From: Chloroflexi bacterium HGW-Chloroflexi-6
Lineage (GTDB): Bacteria > Chloroflexota > Anaerolineae > Anaerolineales > Villigracilaceae
Reading direction: 5' to 3'
NCBI GenBank assembly: GCA_002840685.1
Contig: PHBU01000018.1
Location: forward strand, 25,139 to 89,138
DNA length: 64,000 bases
Numbering within the stretch: the stretch's first letter is position 1; every line of letters begins with the position of its first letter. The notes under the pieces were generated by a model, which saw only the letters and a list, made by a program, of their open reading frames with translations, was not told the origin of the DNA and made no database searches. This document shows positions 30,298 through 40,276 of this stretch, piece after piece. A program made the translations under genes and the position numbers.

Positions 30298-31698
30298 TTA
30301 TAAACGATAGGCGCGCCTGGCAAGCCCAACGGACAGTTCGAACATCATCTCGTGGGCATCATCCATGTCGATCAGGTGGCGCACCACCAGCCCGGCAACC
30401 CAGTTGGCCGAGACCCGCCGCCACAGGTCGTGCCGGATCGGGATCGAGCAAAAGGCGCGCGTATCGTCGTTGAATCCGACTGTGTTATAGATGCCTGCGG
30501 TTTCCATGATCTGGTCGAAGTAGCGCGCCATGCCGTTCGGGCTGTCGTGGAACCACCAGGGTGGGCCCAGCTTCAGGGCAGGATAATGCCCTGCCAGGGG
30601 CGCCAACTCGCGGGAGTAGGAAGTTTCATCGAGGCTAAACACGATCAGGGTCAGGCGGCTGTCGTTGCCGAATTTGTTCAATAACGGCAGCAGGTTACGG
30701 GTGTACTCGGCCTGGAGCGGAATATCCGCGCCTTTATCTGGCCCAAAGCGCTCGAAGATCATCCGATTGTGGTTGCGCAGCGCACCCGAGTGCAATTGCA
30801 TCACCAGCCCGTCTTCGATGCTCATGCGCGCCATTTCGATCAGCATATGGGCGGTGAAACGTGCCGTATCGTTGCAAGTTGTTTCGCCATGCAGGGCGCG
30901 CTGGAAAATTTCTTCAGTTTCGGTGGGACTCAATTCGGCGGTGGCGGGCGTCAGGGCAGCGTGATCGGTGGCGGTTGCGCCCATCGACTTGAAATACTCG
31001 CGGCGTTGTTCCAGGGCCCGGGTGTAGGATGTAAAATCCACAACATCGATCCCGCTGACCGCACTGAGTTGGTCGATGTTGGCTCGCCAGCCTGGGGTAT
31101 CCAGGTTGACAAGAGCATCTGGCCGGAAGGTGGGCAAAATTCGGCCATCCCAGCCTGATGCGCGGATGGCCTGATGATGTTCAAGGGTGTCCGTGGCGGC
31201 ATCGGTGGTGCTGAGCACTTCGATGTTGAAACGCTTGAACAAGGCGCGCGGTGTGAATTCAGGCTGAGCCAGTTTTTCGCTGATGGCATCGTAAAGCCGG
31301 TCGGCATTGGCGGTGCAAGGTTTTTCGTTTAGGCCAAAAACCTCGCTCAGTTCGTGGGCCAGCCAGATGCCCGAAGGTGTGCCGCGGAACAGGTGGAAGT
31401 TGGCGCAGAAAAGGCGCCAGATGGCGCGCTGGTCGGTTTGAACGTTGCCGCCATCCAGGCGGAGGATGCCAAGCTCCTCCATGGAGATCCCCTGCGAGTA
31501 CAGCATCCGCAAGATGTAGTGATCGGGGGTGATGAACAGCTCAGTGGGAGAGCCGAAGGTTGCGTCCGGATCGGCAAACAATCGTGGATCGACGTGACCG
31601 TGCGGACAGACCAGCGGCAGATCGAAAATGCGCTCGTATAACTGACGCGCAACTTTTTTCTGTTGGGTGGCAGGGCCAAAGTAGTGGTCATGCTGCAT
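30298..31698 (-). CDS. uxaC: Uronate isomerase
   Basis: The 466-residue enzyme has the amidohydrolase metal motif HGHVDP near residue 35 and the UxaC C-terminal blocks PPWWFHDSPNGM and GFNDDTRAFCSIPIRHD. It converts D-glucuronate to D-fructuronate. The length is exactly that of the family when ATG 31698 is used; that start lies four bases after the uidA stop, so it is translationally coupled. It links beta-glucuronidase (upstream) with the fructuronate reductase (downstream). Confidence 0.95.
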   Translation of the reverse strand: MQHDHYFGPATQQKKVARQLYERIFDLPLVCPHGHVDPRLFADPDATFGSPTELFITPDHYILRMLYSQGISMEELGILRLDGGNVQTDQRAIWRLFCANFHLFRGTPSGIWLAHELSEVFGLNEKPCTANADRLYDAISEKLAQPEFTPRALFKRFNIEVLSTTDAATDTLEHHQAIRASGWDGRILPTFRPDALVNLDTPGWRANIDQLSAVSGIDVVDFTSYTRALEQRREYFKSMGATATDHAALTPATAELSPTETEEIFQRALHGETTCNDTARFTAHMLIEMARMSIEDGLVMQLHSGALRNHNRMIFERFGPDKGADIPLQAEYTRNLLPLLNKFGNDSRLTLIVFSLDETSYSRELAPLAGHYPALKLGPPWWFHDSPNGMARYFDQIMETAGIYNTVGFNDDTRAFCSIPIRHDLWRRVSANWVAGLVVRHLIDMDDAHEMMFELSVGLARRAYRL

Positions 31699-31702
31699 AT
31701 TT

Positions 31703-33451
31703 TTATTTCGCGCCCCATATTTCGCGCAAACGATGCGCTGCCAGCTTGGGGCGGCGGTCTCGGGTAAAGACACCTTTGTGGTTCAATGCGCCGACACGCC
31801 CGACTCCCTGGCACGTCTTGAAATCGCACATATTCCAAACGTGCTCGCCGACAACGTAAGATTTCTGGCGCAAAACTTCAATGGTGCGGGCGATAATTTC
31901 AGCCTGGTATTCTTCGCTGAACATCTCTGGCGGCTGGGCGTGCATACCAGAGACGGCATCAGCGCCGAATTCGGCCAGGATCAGCGGCTTGCTGCCATAC
32001 TTCTCATGGATGGCGTCCAAATCTTCAGAGAGTACCTGCAGCCCTTTTGGGATGTCTCCACTCTGGACGTACCAGCCGTTGTAACGGTTCAAGCAGAGCA
32101 CATCGCAAAATTCGAAGGATTCTTCGGCCAGCCCGACCGTGCTGACAAGCGTCACAGGGCGGGTTGAATCCAGGGCGTGGGCTTCATCGTAAAGCTGACG
32201 GAAAAATGGTTTGGCATGCGGTGGTTTGGAGTGTGGTTCGTTGGCAACACTCCACATGATGACGCTGGGGTGATTCTTATCGCGGGTGATCAACTCGCGC
32301 ACGTATTGCGAGCACAATTCAAGGCGGCGCTCCAGGCCATCTTCACGGAAATAAAGGCCGACGGCTGGCGTTTCGGCGATCACCAGAAAACCGAGCCGGT
32401 CGGCCAACGCCAGCATCTCTTCAGAATAGGGATAATGGCTGGTGCGGAAGGAGTTGGCACCGATCCAATTCATCAGAGCGTAATCTTTGACGATCACCGG
32501 AGGCAGCAGGCCGCGCCCGACCACCGGGAAATCTTCATGCCTGCCGAAGCCAGTCAGGTAGATGGGCTGACCATTCAGGAGTAAGCGCTCGCCGTCCACA
32601 ACCACCGTGCGGATGCCAACCGGAAGGCTGTAAACATCCTGCACGGCGCCGTTTTGGAGCAATTCCACGCTCAGTTCATATAAATTCGGCGCGGCGGGTG
32701 ACCACAGGGCCGCCTCGGGTACGGAGATGAGCGCCTCGGCGCTATCGCCGTTAAACTGTGTTTCGACAGAAATATCCTGTCCGTACCCGCGCAGAGAAAA
32801 ACGGGCGCTGGCTTCGGTCTGATCATATTTCTGGGCGCGCACCCGCAGCTTGCCCTCGCTCCCGACCAGGTCGGTGACGACGGTGATATCCTGCAAGGCC
32901 TGGAGCGGTGTGGCGTAGAGCAGCACCGGGCGCTGGATGCCGCAAAATGGAAAGAAATCGAATTGGGCCTGAGGCGTGTTGCCTCCGTGGCTGGGAAAGA
33001 AATCAACCGTATCGCCTGTCACGTTTCCGGGTGGTACCCGGTCAAAGGCCAGTTCGCCGTCCACGCGCACAACCAGGCAGTTGGCTTGTGGCTGAACCAG
33101 TGCGGTGATATCGAATTCGAACGGCAGATGCCCGCCTTCGTGCCCGCCGATTTGGGTGCCATTCAGCCAGACTGTGGCCAGGTAATTTACTGATCCGAAG
33201 CGCACAAAAATGCGCTTGTCTTGCCAGTTCCAGGGCAAATCAAAGCGGATTTGATACCAGGCCGGCCCCAAATAATCGCGCCCGTCTTCAAACTGATCGT
33301 TCCAACTGGCCGGCACGGCGATGGGACGACCGTGGCTAAATCCGCTGGGCCACCCTTGCGTTTCGCCAACCTGCTCACGGTCGAAACAGAAATCCCAAAA
33401 ACCGGAAAGATCATTTGACTGGCGAAAGAGATTAAATTGTGGATACAGCAT
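31703..33451 (-). CDS. uidA: Beta-glucuronidase, GH2
   Basis: The 582-residue cytoplasmic enzyme has a GH2 sugar-binding domain (~10-180), an Ig-like domain (~185-285) and a catalytic barrel (~290-580). The acid/base is E405 (WSVANEP) and the nucleophile E494 (ILAEFGAD). LNRYNGWY and the N557-x-K559 pair (NHKGVFTRDRRPK) are the motifs that bind the glucuronate carboxylate in E. coli GUS, so specificity for glucuronides is well supported. ATG 33451 has ggagg six bases upstream. No signal peptide is seen, so glucuronides must be imported, presumably by the adjacent Opp-type transporter. Confidence 0.95.
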   Translation of the reverse strand: MLYPQFNLFRQSNDLSGFWDFCFDREQVGETQGWPSGFSHGRPIAVPASWNDQFEDGRDYLGPAWYQIRFDLPWNWQDKRIFVRFGSVNYLATVWLNGTQIGGHEGGHLPFEFDITALVQPQANCLVVRVDGELAFDRVPPGNVTGDTVDFFPSHGGNTPQAQFDFFPFCGIQRPVLLYATPLQALQDITVVTDLVGSEGKLRVRAQKYDQTEASARFSLRGYGQDISVETQFNGDSAEALISVPEAALWSPAAPNLYELSVELLQNGAVQDVYSLPVGIRTVVVDGERLLLNGQPIYLTGFGRHEDFPVVGRGLLPPVIVKDYALMNWIGANSFRTSHYPYSEEMLALADRLGFLVIAETPAVGLYFREDGLERRLELCSQYVRELITRDKNHPSVIMWSVANEPHSKPPHAKPFFRQLYDEAHALDSTRPVTLVSTVGLAEESFEFCDVLCLNRYNGWYVQSGDIPKGLQVLSEDLDAIHEKYGSKPLILAEFGADAVSGMHAQPPEMFSEEYQAEIIARTIEVLRQKSYVVGEHVWNMCDFKTCQGVGRVGALNHKGVFTRDRRPKLAAHRLREIWGAK

Positions 33452-33527
33452 TTTAGGCCTCCATTTGCGGCGCGGCTTGCGCACTATGAGTAAAGTTCGA
33501 AAATAATTGTATTCTGTTTTTTTGGGC

Positions 33528-34553
33528 TTACGGCATCCCGGACAGGGATAATTCTTCGGCAAAATGACAGGCTACTGAGTGTTTTTCGCCGATTTCTCTC
33601 AAGGACGGTTGTTCAACTTTGCAGACATCTTTGGCGTAGCGGCAGCGCGGATGGAAGTAACAGCCGCTGGGCGGGTTTGCCGGATCGGCTACATCGCCCT
33701 CCAGAATAATCCGATTGCCCCGCAGGCGTGGGTCAGGCTTTGGGACCGCCGATAAAAGCGCTTCGGTATATGGATGTCTGGGCGCGCTGAACAGTTTTGT
33801 CGTTGGCGCGATTTCCACCAGTTTGCCGACATACATTACCGCCACACGATTGGCAATATATTCCACCACGCTCAGGTCATGTGAAATGAACAGATACGTC
33901 AGGTTGAATTCGGCCTGCAAATCGAGCAGCAGGTTCAAAATTTGGGCCTGGACCGACACATCCAGCGCCGACACGGCCTCGTCGCAAATCACAACGCGCG
34001 GGTCAAGCGCCAGGGCCCGGGCAATTCCGATGCGTTGGCGCTGTCCTCCACTAAAGGCGTGCGGATAGCGGCGCATGTACTCGGGGCGCAGCCCCACTTT
34101 GCGGAGAATGACCGCCACGCGATCCTCCAGCTCTTTGCCGCGCGCCAGCTTATGAACCACGAGGGGTTCTCCGACAATATCCAAAACCGTCATGCGCGGA
34201 TTAAGTGAAGCATACGGATCCTGGAAGATCATGCGCAGTTCGCGGCGATAGGGCTTGAGGATGCTTTCGGGCAACTGCGCCAGGTCTACTGTCTGGTCGC
34301 TTTCGTTTCGATACTGGATGACGCCACCGGTGGGCTGATAAGCCCGAATCAGGCAGCGCCCTACGGTTGTTTTGCCGCAGCCGCTTTCGCCGACCAACCC
34401 CAGGGTTTCTCCGCAGCACAGTGAAAAATTAACATCATCCACTGCTTTGACATGCCCAACCACATTCTGCAAGAAACCTTTGCGAATCGGAAAATACATC
34501 TTGAGATCAGAAACATCCAACAGGGTGGTGTTTTCTTGTTTGGCAGCTTGCAT
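33528..34553 (-). CDS. Oligopeptide/oligosaccharide ABC transporter ATPase (OppF/DppF type)
   Basis: The 341-residue ATPase has Walker [10 protein letters not shown] (55-63), signature [14 protein letters not shown], Walker [13 protein letters not shown] and the C-terminal Cys-containing block [15 protein letters not shown] typical of OppF/DppF. It pairs with the OppD-type ATPase upstream to drive OppBC. It starts nine bases after that gene, with gaggag overlapping the gap. Confidence 0.95.
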   Translation of the reverse strand: MQAAKQENTTLLDVSDLKMYFPIRKGFLQNVVGHVKAVDDVNFSLCCGETLGLVGESGCGKTTVGRCLIRAYQPTGGVIQYRNESDQTVDLAQLPESILKPYRRELRMIFQDPYASLNPRMTVLDIVGEPLVVHKLARGKELEDRVAVILRKVGLRPEYMRRYPHAFSGGQRQRIGIARALALDPRVVICDEAVSALDVSVQAQILNLLLDLQAEFNLTYLFISHDLSVVEYIANRVAVMYVGKLVEIAPTTKLFSAPRHPYTEALLSAVPKPDPRLRGNRIILEGDVADPANPPSGCYFHPRCRYAKDVCKVEQPSLREIGEKHSVACHFAEELSLSGMP

Positions 34554-34562
34554 AGTAGCTCC

Positions 34563-35612
34563 TCAATCGTTAAAACTGTGCGTCTCGGCATACTGCCAAC
34601 AGCGTACCGTCCGGCCGTCCGGTTTGCGGAACACAGGCGAGGGTTGTGTAGCGCACTTTCCCTCGATGGCTACCGCACAGCGCGGATGGAAGGGGCAGCC
34701 GGTTGGACGGTTATACGGATCCGGCACCGCGCCGGTGATCGGGTCCAGGCGTCCGCCTTTGTTGGCTCCCAGCTTCGGAATCGAGCGCAGCAAGGCCTGC
34801 GTATACGGATGTAATGGATCGTGGAAGAGCGCATCAACGCTGGCCTGCTCAACCATCTCGCCCAGATACATCACGGCCACTTCGTCGCAGATTTCAGCTA
34901 CAACACCCAGGTTGTGGGTAATGAGCATGATCGCCATGCCCATTTCCTTTTGCAGGCGCAACATTAATTCCAGGATCTGAGCCTGCATCGTCACATCCAG
35001 GGCTGTTGTCGGTTCATCCGCAATAAGCAGATTGGGCCGGCAAACCAGCGCCATGGCGATCATCGCGCGCTGGCGCATACCGCCGCTGAGTTGGAAGGGG
35101 TAGGCATCGATACGCTGTTCGGGTTTGGGTATGCCGACATATCCCAACATCTCAATCGCCTGGCGGCGCGCCTCGGCTGCATTGACAGGGATGTGCAATT
35201 GCAGCATCTCGATGATTTGATTGCCAACGGTATGCACCGGGCTGAAGGCTGTCATCGGTTCTTGAAAGATCATCGCAATTTCACCGCCGCGGATGGTGCG
35301 CATTTCTCTGCCGTCCGGGCGTAGTTTGGTTAAATCTATCAAATCGATCGGCAGGTTTGACCCCTCGTCACGGTTGCCGTTCTGGCGGTGATAGATAATT
35401 TCGCCTGCCACGATTCGCCCTGGCGATTCGATCAACTGCAGGATGGAATAGGCCGTTACGGTTTTGCCGCAGCCGCTTTCGCCGACCACTCCCAGGGTGC
35501 CGCCGCGTCGCAGGGTCAGATCAACCCCTTCCACGGCGCGCACGGTGCCTTCATCCAGGTGAAAATGTGTTTTCAAGCCTTTAATTTCGAGCAATAAATC
35601 TTGCGAGGTCAT
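34563..35612 (-). CDS. Oligopeptide/oligosaccharide ABC transporter ATPase (OppD/DppD type)
   Basis: The 349-residue ATPase has Walker A GESGCGKT, signature [14 protein letters not shown], Walker [13 protein letters not shown] and the C-terminal block [10 protein letters not shown] 35612 has aaggag five bases upstream. It is the fourth gene of the transporter set. Confidence 0.95.
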   Translation of the reverse strand: MTSQDLLLEIKGLKTHFHLDEGTVRAVEGVDLTLRRGGTLGVVGESGCGKTVTAYSILQLIESPGRIVAGEIIYHRQNGNRDEGSNLPIDLIDLTKLRPDGREMRTIRGGEIAMIFQEPMTAFSPVHTVGNQIIEMLQLHIPVNAAEARRQAIEMLGYVGIPKPEQRIDAYPFQLSGGMRQRAMIAMALVCRPNLLIADEPTTALDVTMQAQILELMLRLQKEMGMAIMLITHNLGVVAEICDEVAVMYLGEMVEQASVDALFHDPLHPYTQALLRSIPKLGANKGGRLDPITGAVPDPYNRPTGCPFHPRCAVAIEGKCATQPSPVFRKPDGRTVRCWQYAETHSFND

Positions 35613-35640
35613 TTGCGCTCCTTGAGATTCTTGCGCGAGT

Positions 35641-36762
35641 TTAGCGCGCATAAGGATCGGCCGCGTCGCGCAGGCCGTCGCCTAGAAAGTTCATTGCGAG
35701 GACCGTTACCACCAAGGCCAGCGCAGGGATGAGCAGCCAGGGCGCTGTGGCAATGCTTCGGATATTGATGGCATCTTGTAGCAGCACGCCCCAACTGACG
35801 ATCGGTTCGCGCAGGCCCAGCCCAATAAAACTGAGCGCTGTCTCAGACAGGATCATATTGGGGATGGTCAGAGTGATGGTGGCAATAATATGACTGGCAA
35901 AGGCAGGAACCATGTGGCGCAAGATAATCCGCGCCTGGCTGGCGCCATCCAGCCGGGCGGCCATGACAAAATCTTCTTCGCGCAGGGATAGAAATCGCCC
36001 GCGTATCACCCGCGCCATTCCTGGCCAGCTCACGAGCGAAAGAATCAGTGTAATGAAAAAATATACCTGTAGTGGCGGCAGGTCATTTGGCAGCGCAGCG
36101 GCCAGCCCCATCCACAAGGGAATGGACGGAATGGAAGAGACAAACTCGATCAGACGCTGAATCAGCAAATCGGGCAGGCCGCCAAAATAGCCGGAAATGC
36201 CGCCTAAAACAATACCCAATGCCAGGGTCAGTAAAACTCCTACCAGCCCAACGGACAGGGAAACGCGTGTGCCGACAATCAGGCGGCTCAGCAAATCGCG
36301 CCCGAGGCGGTCTGCGCCCAGTAGATACATGGGTTGGGTTGAGTCTAACGGGCCAATCAGATGCCGGTCGCCTGAAATAAGATCGAACCATTTATAGGAA
36401 ACGCCTTTGACAAAAAAACCTACCGGAATTTTCTGTGTTGGATCCACCGTAAACGTCCGGCGCAGAGCCACCGGATCGACAGCGCTGGTGTATCCATAGA
36501 CATATAAACCTGAGCCGTCTATCTTCAAAGGTTGGGGGGGGGCATACAGATAAACATCGTTGGTCACATCTGGCGCGAAAGGCGATAAAAATTCAGCAAT
36601 ACCGGCCACAAGGTAAATAATCAGCACGATCACGGCGCTGATCAGCGCCACTTTATGCTTGCGAAATTTCCACCAGACCAGTTTCCACTGCGGCGCAACA
36701 AATACTTGCGCTTCTTTCGTGGATAATGCCGGGGTGATGGTTTCAAGGCTGACAGTTGACAT
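35641..36762 (-). CDS. ABC permease, OppC/DppC type
   Basis: The 373-residue permease has an N-terminal span (~35-60), a soluble extracytoplasmic stretch (~65-160), and five further spans with the EAA loop LDGASQARIILRHMVP. The coding strand contains nine consecutive C near codon 75 (36542-36534), a potential slippage site. It is 28 bases after oppB. Confidence 0.94.
   Translation of the reverse strand: MSTVSLETITPALSTKEAQVFVAPQWKLVWWKFRKHKVALISAVIVLIIYLVAGIAEFLSPFAPDVTNDVYLYAPPQPLKIDGSGLYVYGYTSAVDPVALRRTFTVDPTQKIPVGFFVKGVSYKWFDLISGDRHLIGPLDSTQPMYLLGADRLGRDLLSRLIVGTRVSLSVGLVGVLLTLALGIVLGGISGYFGGLPDLLIQRLIEFVSSIPSIPLWMGLAAALPNDLPPLQVYFFITLILSLVSWPGMARVIRGRFLSLREEDFVMAARLDGASQARIILRHMVPAFASHIIATITLTIPNMILSETALSFIGLGLREPIVSWGVLLQDAINIRSIATAPWLLIPALALVVTVLAMNFLGDGLRDAADPYAR
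36534..36542 (-). repeat. C9 homopolymer in the oppC-like gene
   Basis: Nine C in a row on the coding strand encode part of APPQP. It is the longest G/C homopolymer I noticed. A one-base change would truncate the permease after about 75 residues. Confidence 0.8.
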
Positions 36763-36789
36763 TGAGATTCTCCTAACCAGCAGGTCAGC

Positions 36790-37782
36790 TTATTGATAGC
36801 GAATGCGTGGGTCAAGCCAGGATAGCAAAATATCGGAAAGCAAAACACCGACAATGGTAACGACACTCAGGATCAAGACAACCGAACCAGCCAGATACAT
36901 GTCTTGTGAAGTGAGTGAGCGGAACAGGGTGGCGCCGGCAATTGGAATATTCATGATGATCGAAAGAATAACTGTTGTGCCAACAATATTGGGCACAACA
37001 AAGGCCAATCCGCTGACAAACGGGTTGAGTGCCAGTCGCAGCGGGTACTTGATGATCACCTTCCACTCTGGCAAGCCTTTGGCGCGGGCTGTGACAACAT
37101 AGGGCCGGCGCATTTCGTCCAGAAGGTTTGCGCGCAAAATGCGGATAAGGCCGGCAGCCCCACCGTATGCCGTAATTAGAACCGGTACCCAGATATGCTG
37201 CGCCATATCCCAGACCTTTTCCGGGCTCCAGGGGGCCATTTCCATTTCTGGGGAGAAAAAACCGCCTAACGTGACACGCAGGTATTTCATACTAAAGTAC
37301 ATCACTAATAAGGCAACGAGAAAACCGGGCACCGAAATGCCGATAAAGGCCACGAAAGTGGCAATGTAGTCGCCGGATGAGTATTGCCGCACTGCGGAAT
37401 AAATGCCGATCGGAAAAGCGATCAGCCAGGTGACAACCACGGCAGCCAGGATATAGATCATGGTGTAAAAGAGCGGTTTCCCGATAATCAAGGCTACCGG
37501 CTGCTGGTATTCAAAGGCCATTCCAAAATCGCCGCGCGTCAAAATGCCCCAGACCCACTTAAAGTACTGTATGTATGCGGGCTGGTCGAGGCCGTACATT
37601 TGCCGCATGTGTTCAAGTTGCTCGGCTGAGTTTGCGCTGGTATCCCCGGCAGCTGCCAAATTGGCCATGTAAGACTCTACATAAGAGCCGGGTGGTAATT
37701 GAATAACATAAAAGGCAACAACGGATGTCAGGATGATGGTGGGAATCATCCACAGTATGCGCCGGAAAATGTATTGCAACAT
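36790..37782 (-). CDS. ABC permease, OppB/DppB type
   Basis: The 330-residue permease begins MLQYIFRRILWMIPTIILTS, the usual OppB first span. It has an extracytoplasmic loop with HMRQMYGLDQPAYIQYFKW and the EAA-type loop near the C-terminus (ARAKGLPEWKVIIKYPLRLAL). ATG 37782 is chosen because it fits the family start; an upstream in-frame start at 37839 would add 19 unrelated residues. Confidence 0.94.
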   Translation of the reverse strand: MLQYIFRRILWMIPTIILTSVVAFYVIQLPPGSYVESYMANLAAAGDTSANSAEQLEHMRQMYGLDQPAYIQYFKWVWGILTRGDFGMAFEYQQPVALIIGKPLFYTMIYILAAVVVTWLIAFPIGIYSAVRQYSSGDYIATFVAFIGISVPGFLVALLVMYFSMKYLRVTLGGFFSPEMEMAPWSPEKVWDMAQHIWVPVLITAYGGAAGLIRILRANLLDEMRRPYVVTARAKGLPEWKVIIKYPLRLALNPFVSGLAFVVPNIVGTTVILSIIMNIPIAGATLFRSLTSQDMYLAGSVVLILSVVTIVGVLLSDILLSWLDPRIRYQ

Positions 37783-37879
37783 AGGGCATCCCGCTTTCTG
37801 CGCAGCAGTTATGGTGGCGTTGCCAACATAACCTGCCACTAAAAGAGAATGATGGCGTTCGGAAAGCTTTCCTGTGAGA

Positions 37880-37914
37880 GAGGCCGACCAGGACTGTAAA
37901 ACCTGGTCGGCCTC
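37880..37914 (-). other. Long hairpin after the family-5 binding-protein gene
   Basis: The perfect 13-bp stem gaggccgaccagg / cctggtcggcctc has a nine-base loop. There is no T-run on the transcribed strand. It lies between the binding protein and its permeases, as the pstS hairpin does, and probably raises binding-protein mRNA over permease mRNA. Confidence 0.7.
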
Positions 37915-37957
37915 AGACAGTACCTTCAGGACAACTAGCTGGAGAAATTAGCGCGAA

Positions 37958-39985
37958 CTATTTGAAGAAGAAGGTGAACGTGTTATAGGGCGCGGGCGTC
38001 GGGAAGGCAAAGGAGTTAATCATCTCGTCTGGCACATTGTGCATGTTGTTTGCAACAATGCCGTAGAGATTGGGCGGGGTCGAGATGCCTATGACAAAGA
38101 AGGTATCTGCCGACATCTGCAAGAGCTCATTCATGGCCGTCACCTGATTTTCGAAACCAACGGCACTCTTTACCTCTTCATACTTGTCGTAGAAAGCCTT
38201 GATCTCCGCGGGTGGTTCTTCAGCAATACCTCCATCCGCTACCGAAGCTTGACCGTTGTACCAGGCCTGCCATGCTTCTGCGAAGTTTGATTCGCCGCTG
38301 TAGGGGAAGTAATAGCGCGGATCCAGCACCGGATTGTAGCCACTCTCGCCTTGCCAGATCGTGGCATCGGGTTGGTTGAGTCCTTTGCGCGTGTAAAACA
38401 GGGCGCGGTCTTCCGGCTTGATTTCCACATTGACGCCAACCGCTTTCCAATACTTCGCCAACATGTTAGCGGTATCCACTTCGCTTTTTCGAACGTTTTC
38501 TGCGACTTCAACCACGAACTTGAACGGTTTGCCATCTGCGAACGTACGCATACCGTCTGCATCCTTGTCGGGCAGAACCTTGTCCAACGCGGCATTGGCT
38601 TTGTCTACATCGTATTCTGTATACTGGGTAGCCAGTTGCTCATTGTAGAACGGCGACCCTTCTTGCACGGCGGGTTGGAAGGGCTTGCCCTGGGTGACAA
38701 AAACCGTGTTGATGACTTCCTGACGATTGATGGCGTAGGACATGCCAACGCGGAAATCTTTGTTCTGGAAAACTTCGCGCAGGGCCGGATCTTGATGGGT
38801 CATGTTGAACTGAATCACCATCGAGTTATTGGCTGCATCTTTGAGGGTAAACAGGTGGTAGTTACCCTGTTCCATGTTGTCATAGAGCACGGCTTTATTT
38901 TCCAAAACGTTGAAATGGCGCATTTGCATATCAATTTCGCCGTTCGTCGCTTTGAGCAGCATGGCAGAGTTATCCTGGAAAATGGTGTAGACCAGTTTAT
39001 CGATATACGGATACTGCTGACCGTTCTGATCGACTTTCCAGTAATAGGGATTGCGTGCATAGACTTCTTGTGCGCCATTGGCAACCACTGGCTCAAGGTT
39101 CATCCAGGCATACATGGTGGGGCGATTGGCAACCGTCCAAAAACTGCCGCCGCCGCAAGCATTTCCCTGGCAAACTCTTTGGTTCCACAGGTCTGTCCAG
39201 GCGGTAAAGCCGCCGTCGGCAACTGCTTTGTCCAGCGCAGCCTGGTCGGATGTGTATTTGGGGTGGAATTCTTTGGCCCAGTGCGCGGGAAGTCCTGTCA
39301 TACCGCGCGCGTCAATCGATGCCACGAATGATTCGAAGAGGCCAAACGGTTCAAGGAAAGTAAATTTGAAGGTGTAGTCGTCGACCTTGGTGAACTTGCC
39401 CAATTCGCCGCCAGCTTTCATCCAGGTGGGCACGCCAATATTGAGATCAGTATCACCCAGCAGGCCATACCAGAATTCGATGTCGGCCGAAGTGAATGGC
39501 TCGCCATCTGACCACTTGAGACCCTTGCGCAGGTGGAAGGTATATTCGGTGGCATCTGCATTTACTTCCCAGCTTTCGGCCAGGTTGGGCTCAACACCGC
39601 TCCAATCTTTGTTCCAGCGCAGCAATGTTTCATAGCCAAACATGCGAATCTTGCCGGCATCATCACCGCCGCCGCGACCGCCCAACCGCCAGGTTCCGCC
39701 ATACACACCAACTTCGTCTGCAACGACAACCATCGGGGTTTCGGGTAAGCGCTCTTCAACGGGTGGAAGTGTGCCGGCTTTGACCATCTCGGCGAGTTCC
39801 GGCGCTTCTGTGAACTTTGGCGCAGGGGGTTCCGTGGGCGCGGCGGGCTCAGGTTCGGCGGGGGCGGTGGTAGCCACGGGTTCTTCTTCGACTACCGCCG
39901 TGGGCGTAGCAGCCGGGGCGCAGGCTGCCATGATAAATGACATCAGCAATACAACGCTTATAAAAACGTACAATTTGCGAGACAT
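37958..39985 (-). CDS. Family-5 solute-binding lipoprotein for Opp-type transporter
   Basis: The 675-residue lipoprotein has a signal peptide with lipobox ending C22 (FIMAAC), an A/P/T/E linker (~24-60), and an SBP_bac_5 fold (WEVNADATEYTFHLRKGLKWSDGEPFTSADIEFWYG). It delivers substrate to OppBC. In several bacteria this family carries oligosaccharides rather than peptides. Here the following beta-glucuronidase and uronate genes point to glucuronides, which is an inference. An excellent aggagg lies eight bases before ATG 39985. The 291-bp region upstream is the likely promoter region; no clear LacI site was found there. Confidence 0.92.
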   Translation of the reverse strand: MSRKLYVFISVVLLMSFIMAACAPAATPTAVVEEEPVATTAPAEPEPAAPTEPPAPKFTEAPELAEMVKAGTLPPVEERLPETPMVVVADEVGVYGGTWRLGGRGGGDDAGKIRMFGYETLLRWNKDWSGVEPNLAESWEVNADATEYTFHLRKGLKWSDGEPFTSADIEFWYGLLGDTDLNIGVPTWMKAGGELGKFTKVDDYTFKFTFLEPFGLFESFVASIDARGMTGLPAHWAKEFHPKYTSDQAALDKAVADGGFTAWTDLWNQRVCQGNACGGGSFWTVANRPTMYAWMNLEPVVANGAQEVYARNPYYWKVDQNGQQYPYIDKLVYTIFQDNSAMLLKATNGEIDMQMRHFNVLENKAVLYDNMEQGNYHLFTLKDAANNSMVIQFNMTHQDPALREVFQNKDFRVGMSYAINRQEVINTVFVTQGKPFQPAVQEGSPFYNEQLATQYTEYDVDKANAALDKVLPDKDADGMRTFADGKPFKFVVEVAENVRKSEVDTANMLAKYWKAVGVNVEIKPEDRALFYTRKGLNQPDATIWQGESGYNPVLDPRYYFPYSGESNFAEAWQAWYNGQASVADGGIAEEPPAEIKAFYDKYEEVKSAVGFENQVTAMNELLQMSADTFFVIGISTPPNLYGIVANNMHNVPDEMINSFAFPTPAPYNTFTFFFK

Positions 39986-40276
39986 AGGATATTCCTCCTG
40001 TAGGGTTTGTGAGACAACGTTAGTTCTGAACGGTTTTTATTGGAACGATCCTTTTTCTATCCGCGTTTGTTCTTGGGCAACCTCCTGGCTCAAACAGCCA
40101 ATACCGAAAAAAAGCCTGATGACATTTTGCAGATTGCAGGATGAAGCTTTGGCTTGCCGGAATACCATTGAGTTATCTCTCTGTAAAACGGCTTCATTAA
40201 ACACAACAGAATGTCCATTTAACACGGCTTTCGTGTGCCGTCTGGCACCTTACTTGCAGCGTGTAAATATCTTTCC

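Noticed and set aside
38351..39331. 326-codon open frame antisense to the family-5 binding protein
   Set aside because: Entirely within a well-conserved lipoprotein gene on the other strand.
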